Assembly (NCBI GenBank): GCA_003482695.1
Contig: DMYC01000100.1
Coordinates: 1 to 11,606 of the forward strand
Length of the DNA stretch: 11,606 nt
Direction of reading: 5' to 3'
Source of the DNA: Clostridiales bacterium UBA8960
GTDB taxonomy: Bacteria > Bacillota > Clostridia > Peptostreptococcales > Acidaminobacteraceae
Below the pieces are notes generated by a model, which was given only the letters and a program-made list of their open reading frames with translations, searched no databases and was not told the DNA's origin. Below, piece after piece: positions 5,051 to 11,606 of this stretch; position 1 is the stretch's first letter; the number at the start of each line of letters is the position of its first letter. The translations under genes and the position numbers were made by a program.

Positions 5051-7675
5051 ATGAAAAAAATGGGATTAAACGAAATTAGAAAAGCATTTCTTGATTTTTA
5101 TGAATCAAAGGATCATTATGTTACATCCAGCTACTCATTGGTACCTATGAACGACAAGAGCTTGTTGCTTGTCAATGCCGGGATGCAGCCTATTAAAAAC
5201 TATTTTACCGGAGTAGAAGTGCCACCAAAAGTAAGAATGGCGACTTGTCAAAAATGTATGCGCACAGGTGATATCGATAACGTAGGTGTCACAGCAAGAC
5301 ATGCTACTTTCTTTGAAATGTTGGGCAATTTCTCTTTTGGCGACTATTTTAAAGAAGGATCAATCAAACTGGGATGGGAATTTATTACAGACGTACTTGA
5401 AATGCCTGTAGATAAACTTTGGCCATCGGTTTACCTTGAAGATGACGAAGCGTTTGCGATTTGGCGAGATGTAATCGGCATACCAGAAGAAAAAATAACA
5501 AGACTTGGCAAAGCGGATAACTTTTGGGAGATTGGAACAGGTCCATGTGGCCCATGTTCCGAAATCTACTTCGATAGAGGTGAAGCATATGGTTGCGGCG
5601 ATCCAAATTGTAGACCAGGCTGCGAATGTGAACGTTTTCTAGAATTTTGGAATCACGTTTTTACACAATATGATAGAGATGAAAATGGCGTATACCACGA
5701 ACTTGAAAAAAAGAACATCGATACTGGTATGGGGCTGGAGCGAATTGCTTGTCTTTTGCAAGATGTCGACACGATTTTTGATGTCGATACCATCCGCATC
5801 ATTAGAGATGCGGTCATCGGCCATTCAGGTGTTAAATATGGCGAAGTGCGCTCACAAGACATTTCTGTAAGAATTATCACTGACCATATCAAAGCGGTCA
5901 CGTTCATGGTAGGCGATGGCATCATGCCGAACAATGAAGGCAGAGGCTATGTATTGAGAAGGTTACTTAGAAGAGCTGCAAGACATGCCAAGAAATTGGG
6001 CATGCAAGGAAACATCCTTACCGTTCTAGTGGATACGGTTATTGAGTCTTATGGTGAAAGCTACCCAAATCTCGTCGAAAGAAGCGATTACATCAAACGC
6101 ATCATCTCTCTTGAAGAAGAACGCTTCCAAGCGACGATTGATCAAGGACTAGGCATACTGAGTGACTACATCGCTGATATGCAAAGTGAAAACGAGACGG
6201 TTTTAAGTGGCGAAAGAGCGTTCAAGCTATATGACACTTATGGTTTTCCACTTGAGTTGACGATGGAAATTTTAGCGGAGAAGCATCTGACAGTCAATGA
6301 AGGCGAATTCGAAGCGCAAATGGTTGCTCAAAAGGAACGTGCTAGAACGGCAAGAGGTAGTGGTGATGAACTCGGATGGGCAAGTGACGCTATTGCTCAA
6401 ATTCCGAAGGATGTCGTTTCTGAGTTTGACGGCTACGAGCACTTAAGCAAGAAATGCAAACTCGTTGCAGTCGTAGGCGATGAAATCGTCAATGAAGCAT
6501 TTGAAGGGATGGAAGTGACGCTTGTTCTCGATGAGACGCCTTTTTACCCTGAAGGTGGAGGACAAACTGGAGATGTCGGCCATATTTCAACAGACTCTTT
6601 CTTGGCCGAGGTAATAGATACGAAAAAGAGTGTCGGTAGAATCATCGGGCATAATGTTCGCGTTCTAAAAGGACACGTGAAAGTCGGAGAATCCGTTATG
6701 GCCAGTGTCAATGTGAAAAAACGCATGGCAACAGCTAGAAACCATTCATGTACCCATTTGCTCCATAAAGCACTTAGAACGGTACTTGGGAAGCACGTTG
6801 AACAAGCTGGTTCATATGTAAATCCTGAACGTTTGCGATTTGACTTTTCGCATTTCGAAGCGTTGACACATAGGGACATTCTAGAAGTCGAAAAATTGGT
6901 CAATGAACAAATTTTTAGTGCGCTTAAGGTCGAAGCTGAAGTGATGAGCATCAGTCATGCACGTGAAAAAGGTGCCATGGCACTTTTCGGCGAAAAGTAT
7001 GGAGACGAAGTGCGCGTTGTCACAATGGGCGATTATAGCGTTGAATTATGTGGCGGCACACATCTTAAAAACACCTCTGAGATTGGCCTTTTTAAAATCG
7101 TCAGTGAAACGGGTGTAGCTGCTGGCGTCAGAAGGATAGAGGCCATAACAGGTGAAAATGTTTATAATTTGTTAACACAACTAGACGATAAAATTCAACA
7201 TGTTTCTGATATTCTAAAAACCAATGTCAATGACATCACTCAAAAAGCCGAGCAATTATTGACTGACATAAAAGCTTTATCCCGTGAAAATGAACAACTT
7301 AAAAATAAGATCGCAAAAAGTTCAGTGTCAGAAATCATGAGTCAAATGAAAGTGGTGAACGGATTTGAAGTCGTCACTGCGAAATTTGAAGACGTTGACA
7401 TGAATACGCTTAGAAATCTAGGTGACGCGATAAAAGATAAATTTGAAAATAGCGTTGTCGTTTTGGCAAATGTCATAGGGGATAAAGTTGAACTGTTGTC
7501 CATGGCATCTGAGTCCGCTGTTAAGAAAGGCGCTCATGCGGGTAATATTATAAGAGAAGTGGCAAAAATTGCAGGCGGCGGTGGCGGTGGCAAACCGAAC
7601 ATGGCTCAAGCAGGTGGTAAAAATCCTGAAAAAGTTGATGAAGCATTACAAAAAGTTTATGCTTTGTTAGGCTAA
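5051..7675 (+). CDS. alaS: Alanyl-tRNA synthetase
   Basis: Class II synthetase that charges tRNA-Ala and clears mischarged Ser or Gly. The ATG at 5051 was chosen: GGGAGG (5036-5041) lies 9 bases upstream and the resulting 874 residues match the family's length. An upstream in-frame start at 4955 would translate the T-box terminator and is not credible. Domains in order: catalytic core (about 1-240; RHATFFEMLGNFSFGDYF at 83-100 is motif 2, GMGLERI at 226-232 is motif 3); tRNA-recognition region (about 241-460; GRGYVLRRLLRRAARH at 297-312); editing domain (about 480-700), with zinc ligands His565 and His569 (NHSCTHLLH) plus Cys667 and His671 (CGGTH); a coiled coil (about 708-757); and the C-Ala domain with the glycine run GGGGGG (842-847). 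It also has a Cys-rich insert (CGDPNCRPGCEC, 182-193), common in AlaRS. All active-site elements appear intact. Confidence 0.98.
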   Translation: MKKMGLNEIRKAFLDFYESKDHYVTSSYSLVPMNDKSLLLVNAGMQPIKNYFTGVEVPPKVRMATCQKCMRTGDIDNVGVTARHATFFEMLGNFSFGDYFKEGSIKLGWEFITDVLEMPVDKLWPSVYLEDDEAFAIWRDVIGIPEEKITRLGKADNFWEIGTGPCGPCSEIYFDRGEAYGCGDPNCRPGCECERFLEFWNHVFTQYDRDENGVYHELEKKNIDTGMGLERIACLLQDVDTIFDVDTIRIIRDAVIGHSGVKYGEVRSQDISVRIITDHIKAVTFMVGDGIMPNNEGRGYVLRRLLRRAARHAKKLGMQGNILTVLVDTVIESYGESYPNLVERSDYIKRIISLEEERFQATIDQGLGILSDYIADMQSENETVLSGERAFKLYDTYGFPLELTMEILAEKHLTVNEGEFEAQMVAQKERARTARGSGDELGWASDAIAQIPKDVVSEFDGYEHLSKKCKLVAVVGDEIVNEAFEGMEVTLVLDETPFYPEGGGQTGDVGHISTDSFLAEVIDTKKSVGRIIGHNVRVLKGHVKVGESVMASVNVKKRMATARNHSCTHLLHKALRTVLGKHVEQAGSYVNPERLRFDFSHFEALTHRDILEVEKLVNEQIFSALKVEAEVMSISHAREKGAMALFGEKYGDEVRVVTMGDYSVELCGGTHLKNTSEIGLFKIVSETGVAAGVRRIEAITGENVYNLLTQLDDKIQHVSDILKTNVNDITQKAEQLLTDIKALSRENEQLKNKIAKSSVSEIMSQMKVVNGFEVVTAKFEDVDMNTLRNLGDAIKDKFENSVVVLANVIGDKVELLSMASESAVKKGAHAGNIIREVAKIAGGGGGGKPNMAQAGGKNPEKVDEALQKVYALLG

Positions 7676-7731
7676 AAAGGGTATAATGACATCATAGAGG
7701 GCGAAAGACTTTGACAAAAGGGGTGATTTCG

Positions 7732-7986
7732 ATGAAAAATACGATGAAGTTTAGTGTTGAGGATTATTTAGAAAACGGAGATCATAAGGATATACTTCTT
7801 TATGTATTCAATGCACTTGAGGAAAAAGGGTATAATCCAGTCAATCAACTGATTGGTTATCTGATTTCTGGAGATCCCACCTATATCACAACACACAACG
7901 ATGCAAGAACAATGATCAAAAAAGTCGAACGCGATGACATACTAGAGGTTCTAATCAACCACTATATCGAAAGCAATAAGAAGTGA
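7732..7986 (+). CDS. ireB: IreB family regulatory phosphoprotein (UPF0297)
   Basis: A small protein of 84 residues. The ATG at 7732 was chosen over a TTG at 7711 because AAAGGGGTGA sits 6 bases upstream and the family starts at this point. The sequence holds the UPF0297 core: [20 protein letters not shown] (25-44), [14 protein letters not shown] (46-59), and a helical end. In Enterococcus faecalis IreB is phosphorylated on N-terminal threonines by the PASTA kinase IreK and affects cell-wall stress and cephalosporin resistance. Thr4 is present here (MKNTMKFS), with Ser8 nearby in place of a second Thr. It lies 56 bases after alaS, as in many Firmicutes where alaS, ireB and ruvX are neighbours, and its stop is one base before the next ATG. 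Confidence 0.95.
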   Translation: MKNTMKFSVEDYLENGDHKDILLYVFNALEEKGYNPVNQLIGYLISGDPTYITTHNDARTMIKKVERDDILEVLINHYIESNKK

Positions 7987-7987
7987 T

Positions 7988-8938
7988 ATGATTTATAACG
8001 TTTTGGGAAACACAAATATAAAAGTTTCTAAGATATGTTTAGGTAGTCTGACAATGGGGCCGCTTCAACGCAATTTGAGCGCTTTTGAAGGGGCCTCTTT
8101 GATTGAGTATGCATTCGATCTAGGCATTAATTTTATCGATACAGCCGAGCTCTATGAGACGTATAGTCACATAAGGGAGGCATTAAAGCGGATTTCTAGA
8201 GAGAATATCGTCATCGCAAGCAAGTGCTATGCATATTCTAAGGAAACAGCGAAATATAGCTTTGAAAAAGCGCTTCGTGAAATGGACACGGATTATGTCG
8301 ACATTTTCATGTTGCATGAGCAAATGAATGAAATGACGATAAAAGGCCATTATGAAGCCGTTGAGTATTTTCTTGAAATGAAGGCACAAGGCCGAATTAA
8401 AGCATTTGGCATATCCACGCATTATATTGAAGGCGTGAACGCCGCGCTTAAGTATCCTGAAATTGAGATTGTTCACCCCATTACCAATATCAATGGCTTG
8501 GGCATACAGGATGGGTCACGTGAGCAAATGGAGCAAGCCATAAGAACGTTCAAAGCGAGAGGTGGCGGTGTGTTTGGCATGAAGCCACTTGGAGGTGGCA
8601 ATCTGCTTTCATCGATTGACCAATGTTTCGATTATATTATGACTCAGGATTATATTGATTCGATCGCTTTTGGCATGCAGTCGCGTGCGGAAATCGATTA
8701 TAATGTACGCCGAATTTGCGGTCAACCCATTTCCGATGAAATACGCACCAAAGTCAAACAAGATGAAAAGAAACTTCAAATCGCCGAATGGTGTACAGGT
8801 TGTGGTGCATGCGTCAAAAAATGTGATCACAAGGCACTTAAGCTCATAAATGGCAGGGCGACAGTAGACAGAAACCGATGTGTTTTGTGTGGCTATTGGT
8901 CTTCTGTTTGTCCTGAGTTTTGCATAAAAGTTTATTAA
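7988..8938 (+). CDS. Aldo/keto reductase with C-terminal ferredoxin-like domain
   Basis: A 316-residue two-domain protein. Residues 1-260 form an aldo/keto reductase barrel with the full catalytic set: Asp51 and Tyr56 (FIDTAELYETY), Lys79 (IASKCYAY) and His110 (FMLHEQ), plus a late GMKPLGGGNL segment (197-206). Residues 266-316 form a two-motif ferredoxin-like domain. The first motif is complete (C269-x2-C272-x2-C275-x3-C279). In the second, CVLCGYWSSVCPEFC, Cys298, Cys301, Cys308 and Cys312 are present, but Trp304 replaces the expected third cysteine. It likely moves electrons between NAD(P)H or ferredoxin and an unknown substrate in the cytoplasm. The start follows the ireB stop by one base with only a weak ribosome site (AAGAAGTGA), suggesting translational coupling. 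Its place between ireB and ruvX is unusual. Confidence 0.93.
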   Translation: MIYNVLGNTNIKVSKICLGSLTMGPLQRNLSAFEGASLIEYAFDLGINFIDTAELYETYSHIREALKRISRENIVIASKCYAYSKETAKYSFEKALREMDTDYVDIFMLHEQMNEMTIKGHYEAVEYFLEMKAQGRIKAFGISTHYIEGVNAALKYPEIEIVHPITNINGLGIQDGSREQMEQAIRTFKARGGGVFGMKPLGGGNLLSSIDQCFDYIMTQDYIDSIAFGMQSRAEIDYNVRRICGQPISDEIRTKVKQDEKKLQIAEWCTGCGACVKKCDHKALKLINGRATVDRNRCVLCGYWSSVCPEFCIKVY

Positions 8939-8941
8939 TAG

Positions 8942-8970
8942 TTGTATAACCCTAACAATTGGGGTATACT
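8942..8970 (+). promoter_or_regulatory. Possible ruvX promoter
   Basis: TTGTAT (8942-8947) and TATACT (8965-8970) are 17 bases apart, just upstream of the ruvX ribosome site. The -35 is poor. A hairpin, ACCCTAA-CAA-TTGGGGT (8949-8965), fills the spacer without a T-run, so it is unlikely to terminate. This may give ruvX, the DUF1292 gene and fur their own transcript. Confidence 0.35.
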
Positions 8971-8985
8971 GGAGGATATGATTAA

Positions 8986-9426
8986 ATGAGAGTAATGGGA
9001 CTAGATGTCGGAGACAGAACGATTGGCGTAGCGATTAGCGATGCTTTGCTTATCACTGCACAAGGTAAAGAAACTATTTTTAGACAATCGCTTAAACAAG
9101 ACATCGATCGTTTAATCGAACTCATCAACGAGTATGAAGTGACGAAAATTGTGGCTGGCATGCCATATAACATGAATGGGACTTTGGGACCTCAAAGTGA
9201 GAAGACTAAGCAGTTCATGGATAAATTAGAAAAGAAATTGATTTATTCCGATCGAATCAAAGGTAAGATTTTAATCGAATACTGGGATGAGAGAATGACG
9301 ACGCTAAGTGCGACGCGTATGCTCATTGACGCAGACATGCGACGCGATAAGCGAAAAGAAGTGGTCGATAAACTCGCAGCAACTTTGATTTTACAAGGTT
9401 ACTTAGACAGGAATAGAACGGTTTAA
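8986..9426 (+). CDS. ruvX: Putative pre-16S rRNA nuclease / Holliday junction resolvase-like YqgF (RuvX)
   Basis: A 146-residue RNase H-fold protein. The start is ATG 8986, with GGAGG (8971-8975) 10 bases upstream. The family motifs are all present: GLDVGDRTIGVAISD (5-19) with the metal-binding Asp7, IVAGMPYNMNGTLGPQSEKT (55-74), YWDERMTTLSA (99-109) with the acidic Glu102, and EVVDKLAATLILQGYLD (125-141) with Asp128. Length is typical. YqgF proteins trim the 5' end of 16S rRNA in E. coli and related proteins have been assigned nuclease activity on branched DNA; which applies here cannot be told from sequence. It is followed at 21 bases by the DUF1292 gene, the usual Firmicute order. Confidence 0.95.
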   Translation: MRVMGLDVGDRTIGVAISDALLITAQGKETIFRQSLKQDIDRLIELINEYEVTKIVAGMPYNMNGTLGPQSEKTKQFMDKLEKKLIYSDRIKGKILIEYWDERMTTLSATRMLIDADMRRDKRKEVVDKLAATLILQGYLDRNRTV

Positions 9427-9447
9427 AAAAATATATGAGGTGAAAAA

Positions 9448-9744
9448 ATGATGAAAGATGATTTGTTCGAAGTAATCGAACCAGAACTGGATGAGTCGGA
9501 TGTCGTTGAACTACTTGACGAAAATGGCGTACCAACGTTATTCAATATTATTGCGAATCTTGAACTTGATGGTCAAGAATATGCGATTCTGTCAAATGTA
9601 GATGATGACGAAGATGTACTGATCTTCAGAGTGACTGAAGAAAACGAGGAGTTTGTCTTCGAAACAATTGAAGAAGAAGAGGAACTAAATGCAGTAATCG
9701 ATGCGTATAATGAATTGCTCGATGAAGAAGGCTTGGAAGAATAA
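9448..9744 (+). CDS. DUF1292 protein (UPF0473, YrzB-like)
   Basis: A 98-residue, very acidic protein starting at ATG 9448 (GAGG 9437-9440, 7 bases upstream; a second ATG at 9451 is possible). It has the DUF1292 signature: VELLDENGVPTLFNIIANLELDGQEYAILSN (20-50), a short beta-rich domain, then a Glu-rich helix (EEEEELNAVIDAYNELLDEE, about 76-95). There is no signal peptide or membrane helix. The function of the family is not known. It is constantly found after ruvX in Firmicutes, which points to a shared housekeeping task, but that is inference from context. It is separated from fur by only 39 bases without a terminator, so it probably shares the transcript. Confidence 0.9.
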   Translation: MMKDDLFEVIEPELDESDVVELLDENGVPTLFNIIANLELDGQEYAILSNVDDDEDVLIFRVTEENEEFVFETIEEEEELNAVIDAYNELLDEEGLEE

Positions 9745-9783
9745 TAGAACAAATAAATAAAATAAACGTGTTGAGGTGAGAAG

Positions 9784-10227
9784 ATGAGTTCATTGTATGA
9801 TGGATATAAGAAAAAGTTAAAGGAAGCGGGTTATAAATTAACACCACAGAGAATAGCTATATTAAATGCCATTGAAGAGAATAAAGGGCTACATCTCAAT
9901 ACGGAAGAAATTTACGATCTGGTTAAGCAAAACAACCCTGAAATGGGTCTTGCGACAGTTTACAGAACACTACAGCTATTAGAACAATTGGAAGTCGTAT
10001 CATCTCTCAATCTTGAGGATGGTTGCGTCAGGTATGAACTTTACAGTGATGAAGGGCAACATAACCATCATCATTTGATTTGTTCAAACTGTGGACGTAT
10101 TATCGAAGTTGAAGGCGATTTGCTCGATGAACTAGAAGATAAAATCGAATCTGAATATGACTTTAAGATTTTAGATAACAAGTTGAAATTCTATGGTGTT
10201 TGTAGTAAATGTAAAAACCTTGTTTAG
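9784..10227 (+). CDS. fur: Fur-family ferric uptake / metal regulator
   Basis: The 147-residue protein starts at ATG 9784 with GAGGTG (9773-9778) 5 bases upstream. The N-terminal winged helix spans about 1-83, with LTPQRIAIL (19-27) and the recognition helix around MGLATVYRTLQLLEQL (54-69). The metal-binding half has His37, the cluster HNHHHLIC (93-100), CSNCG (100-104), and a C-terminal CSKC (140-143). The two CxxC pairs would form the structural zinc site. The residue after CGRII is Glu108, as in Fur, where PerR proteins carry Asp, so an iron-sensing Fur is preferred over PerR or Zur. It closes the ruvX-DUF1292-fur run; its stop codon lies in the loop of the following terminator. No obvious Fur box is seen in the window. 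Confidence 0.92.
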   Translation: MSSLYDGYKKKLKEAGYKLTPQRIAILNAIEENKGLHLNTEEIYDLVKQNNPEMGLATVYRTLQLLEQLEVVSSLNLEDGCVRYELYSDEGQHNHHHLICSNCGRIIEVEGDLLDELEDKIESEYDFKILDNKLKFYGVCSKCKNLV

Positions 10228-10244
10228 TACAGGGTTTCTTTTTT
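10215..10244 (+). terminator. Intrinsic terminator of fur
   Basis: AAACCTTGT (10215-10223) and ACAGGGTTT (10229-10237) form a nine-pair stem with one wobble and a five-base loop, followed by CTTTTTT (10238-10244). The fur TAG stop lies in the loop. The stem is AT-rich at the base, so some read-through to RNase J is likely. Confidence 0.85.
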
Positions 10245-10272
10245 GAGAACTGAAGCAAGCGATTTTGAGAAC
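10241..10272 (+). repeat. Direct repeat TTTTGAGAAC, 22-base period
   Basis: The ten-mer TTTTGAGAAC occurs exactly at 10241-10250 and 10263-10272. The starts are 22 bases apart, about two helical turns, which would suit a regulator binding one DNA face. The copies contain TTGAGA, a weak -35 match, but no fitting -10 is seen. Confidence 0.5.
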
Positions 10273-10284
10273 CAGATCATAACC

Positions 10285-10314
10285 AATCAGCCTGAGCGGA
10301 TCAAAAGGCTGATT
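10285..10314 (+). promoter_or_regulatory. Leader hairpin before RNase J
   Basis: AATCAGCCT (10285-10293) and AGGCTGATT (10306-10314) form a perfect nine-pair stem with a twelve-base loop. It ends 9 bases before the ribosome site of the RNase J gene and lacks a T-run, so it is not a standard terminator. It may protect or regulate the mRNA 5' end, or bind a protein. The 106-base gap from 10228 holds this, the repeat and the terminator tail, and no gene. Confidence 0.6.
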
Positions 10315-10333
10315 TATCATGATGAGGTGAAAA

Positions 10334-11606
10334 ATGTCAAAAAAAACTAAAACTGAAGAAAAACCAACGTCAACTTTCAAAATTATCCCGTTAGGCGGAT
10401 TGAACGAAATTGGCAAAAATATGACAGTATATCAATATGAAGATGATATATTTATAGTGGATTGCGGTATGGCATTCCCTGAAGATGAACTGCTCGGAAT
10501 CGATGTCGTTATTCCGGACATTTCTTATTTGAAAAAGAATGCAAGTAAAGTTAAGGGAATCGTACTGACGCATGGTCATGAAGACCATATCGGTGCATTG
10601 CCTTATTTTCTGAGAGAACTAAACGTACCTATTTACGGGACGAGACTCACACTCGGGCTCGTTGAAAACAAATTGAAAGAGCATAAAATCAACCCTAAAT
10701 TAATCACGATCGTACCTGGACAGATCATTAAGCTTGGCGTATTTGAAATCGAGCCAATCAGAGTATGCCACAGTATCGCTGATGCAGTTGCGTTTGCTAT
10801 TAAAACGCCATACGGCACAGTGGTTCAAACAGGTGACTTTAAAATTGACTTCACGCCGATTGACGGTCAAAAGATGGACCTTCATCGATTTGCCAAATTA
10901 GGTGAAGAAGGCGTATTGGCTCTTCTGTCGGACAGTACAAATGTCAACAGAGAGGGTTACACCATGTCAGAAAGTTCAGTTGGTGATACATTTGAGCAAA
11001 TCTTTAGACATGCAGAGTCGAGAATTATTGTGGCATCTTTTGCTTCGAACGTTCACCGCGTTCAGCAGATCATAAATGCGGCTCATTTGAATAACAGAAA
11101 AGTGGCTTTCTCAGGCAGAAGTATGGTGAACGTTTCAAATGTCGCACGTGAACTTGGCTATTTAAAAATTCCAGAGCCAGATATGATCATCGACATTAAA
11201 GATATCGATCGCTATCCTGAGAACGAGCTTGTTGTCATCACAACTGGCTCGCAGGGTGAACCTATGAGTGCGCTTGCGAGAATGGCAAACTCAGAGCATC
11301 GAAATATGGAAATCGTACCAGGTGATTTAGTGATTCTTTCCTCTTCACCAATACCAGGCAATGAAAAATCAGTCTATAAAATCATCAATCAATTGACAAA
11401 AAAAGGCGCAAAAATGATCTATGAGTCGCTTGCAGATGTTCATGTTTCAGGACATGCGAAGCAAGAAGAGCTTAAACTCATGCAAGCGCTTACAAGACCG
11501 AAGTACTTTGTCCCTGTACATGGCGAATATGTCATGCTTGATAGACATAAGCAATTGGCTCTAGATATGGGCATGCACGATAAAAATATATTCCTACTCA
11601 ACAATG
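10334..11606 (+). CDS. rnj: Ribonuclease J, N-terminal 424 codons (partial at window end)
   Basis: A metallo-beta-lactamase/beta-CASP ribonuclease; the family is about 550 residues, so roughly 130 are missing beyond the window. It starts at ATG 10334 with GAGGTGA (10324-10330) just upstream, and a Lys/Thr/Glu-rich lead (1-13) precedes the domain. The frame is open to the end. Metal ligands are seen in order: LTHGHEDHIG (His80, His82, Asp84, His85), His146 in CHSIADAV (usually HSIPD), Asp168 in QTGDFK, and beta-CASP features GSQGEP (305-310), SGHA (His374) and PVHGEY (His396). RNase J does 5'-to-3' exonuclease and endonuclease work in mRNA decay and rRNA maturation in Firmicutes. J1 and J2 cannot be told apart here. 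It follows fur, the usual order in Clostridia. Confidence 0.95.
   Translation, partial: MSKKTKTEEKPTSTFKIIPLGGLNEIGKNMTVYQYEDDIFIVDCGMAFPEDELLGIDVVIPDISYLKKNASKVKGIVLTHGHEDHIGALPYFLRELNVPIYGTRLTLGLVENKLKEHKINPKLITIVPGQIIKLGVFEIEPIRVCHSIADAVAFAIKTPYGTVVQTGDFKIDFTPIDGQKMDLHRFAKLGEEGVLALLSDSTNVNREGYTMSESSVGDTFEQIFRHAESRIIVASFASNVHRVQQIINAAHLNNRKVAFSGRSMVNVSNVARELGYLKIPEPDMIIDIKDIDRYPENELVVITTGSQGEPMSALARMANSEHRNMEIVPGDLVILSSSPIPGNEKSVYKIINQLTKKGAKMIYESLADVHVSGHAKQEELKLMQALTRPKYFVPVHGEYVMLDRHKQLALDMGMHDKNIFLLNN

Noticed and set aside
5653..6951. Antisense open frames inside alaS (5653-5934 and 6544-6951, - strand)
   Set aside because: They are shadows of the alaS reading frame with no ribosome site or recognisable protein.
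7656..7687. TATAAT at 7682-7687 as a promoter for ireB
   Set aside because: No acceptable -35 lies 16-18 bases upstream and there is no extended -10 TG; it is probably chance.
8949..8965. Hairpin ACCCTAA/TTGGGGT as a terminator after the aldo/keto reductase
   Set aside because: No T-run follows, and it sits in a possible promoter spacer.
1..11606. CRISPR arrays, tRNA or rRNA genes, insertion sequences, phage or defence genes
   Set aside because: Nothing of the kind was seen on either strand: no regular repeats, no transposase or integrase motifs, and no tRNA-like sequences.

Overview
The window looks like an ordinary chromosomal segment of a low-GC Gram-positive anaerobe, most likely class Clostridia. 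The reasons are the AT-rich sequence, strong GGAGG-type ribosome sites, two TTG starts, a T-box leader, and a gene order typical of that class: iscR-iscS-iscU, then alaS, ireB, ruvX, a DUF1292 gene, fur and an RNase J gene. The genus cannot be named from the sequence alone.

Left part (1-1600). The window opens on the last 40 codons of what looks like a type IV pilus retraction ATPase (PilT). A secreted transglutaminase-like protein and a DJ-1/PfpI-family protein follow, closely packed on the + strand. They end at a large nested hairpin terminator that also serves the facing gene. Between 1602 and 2453 on the - strand lies an uncharacterised single-pass membrane protein with a helical cytoplasmic N-terminus.

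Iron-sulfur block (2454-4731). A divergent intergenic region carries a perfect 20-bp palindrome, a likely - strand promoter overlapping it, and a near-consensus + strand promoter for iscR. The genes iscR (Rrf2-family [Fe-S] regulator), iscS (cysteine desulfurase) and iscU/nifU (scaffold) form a tight operon that makes and monitors Fe-S clusters.

Translation and housekeeping block (4732-11606). A promoter and a tRNA-Ala T-box riboswitch precede alaS. Downstream on the same strand come ireB, an aldo/keto reductase with a C-terminal ferredoxin-like domain, ruvX, a DUF1292 (UPF0473) gene and a Fur-family regulator. An intrinsic terminator follows fur, then a structured 106-base leader and the first 424 codons of an RNase J, which runs off the window end.

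No new multi-gene system is evident. The points that deserve a second look are: the aldo/keto reductase placed between ireB and ruvX, whose second [4Fe-4S] motif has Trp where the third Cys should be; the 20-bp palindrome between iscR and the unknown membrane protein; the unknown membrane protein itself; repeated TGACC/GGTCA elements around the alaS promoter; and the repeat-plus-hairpin leader before RNase J.
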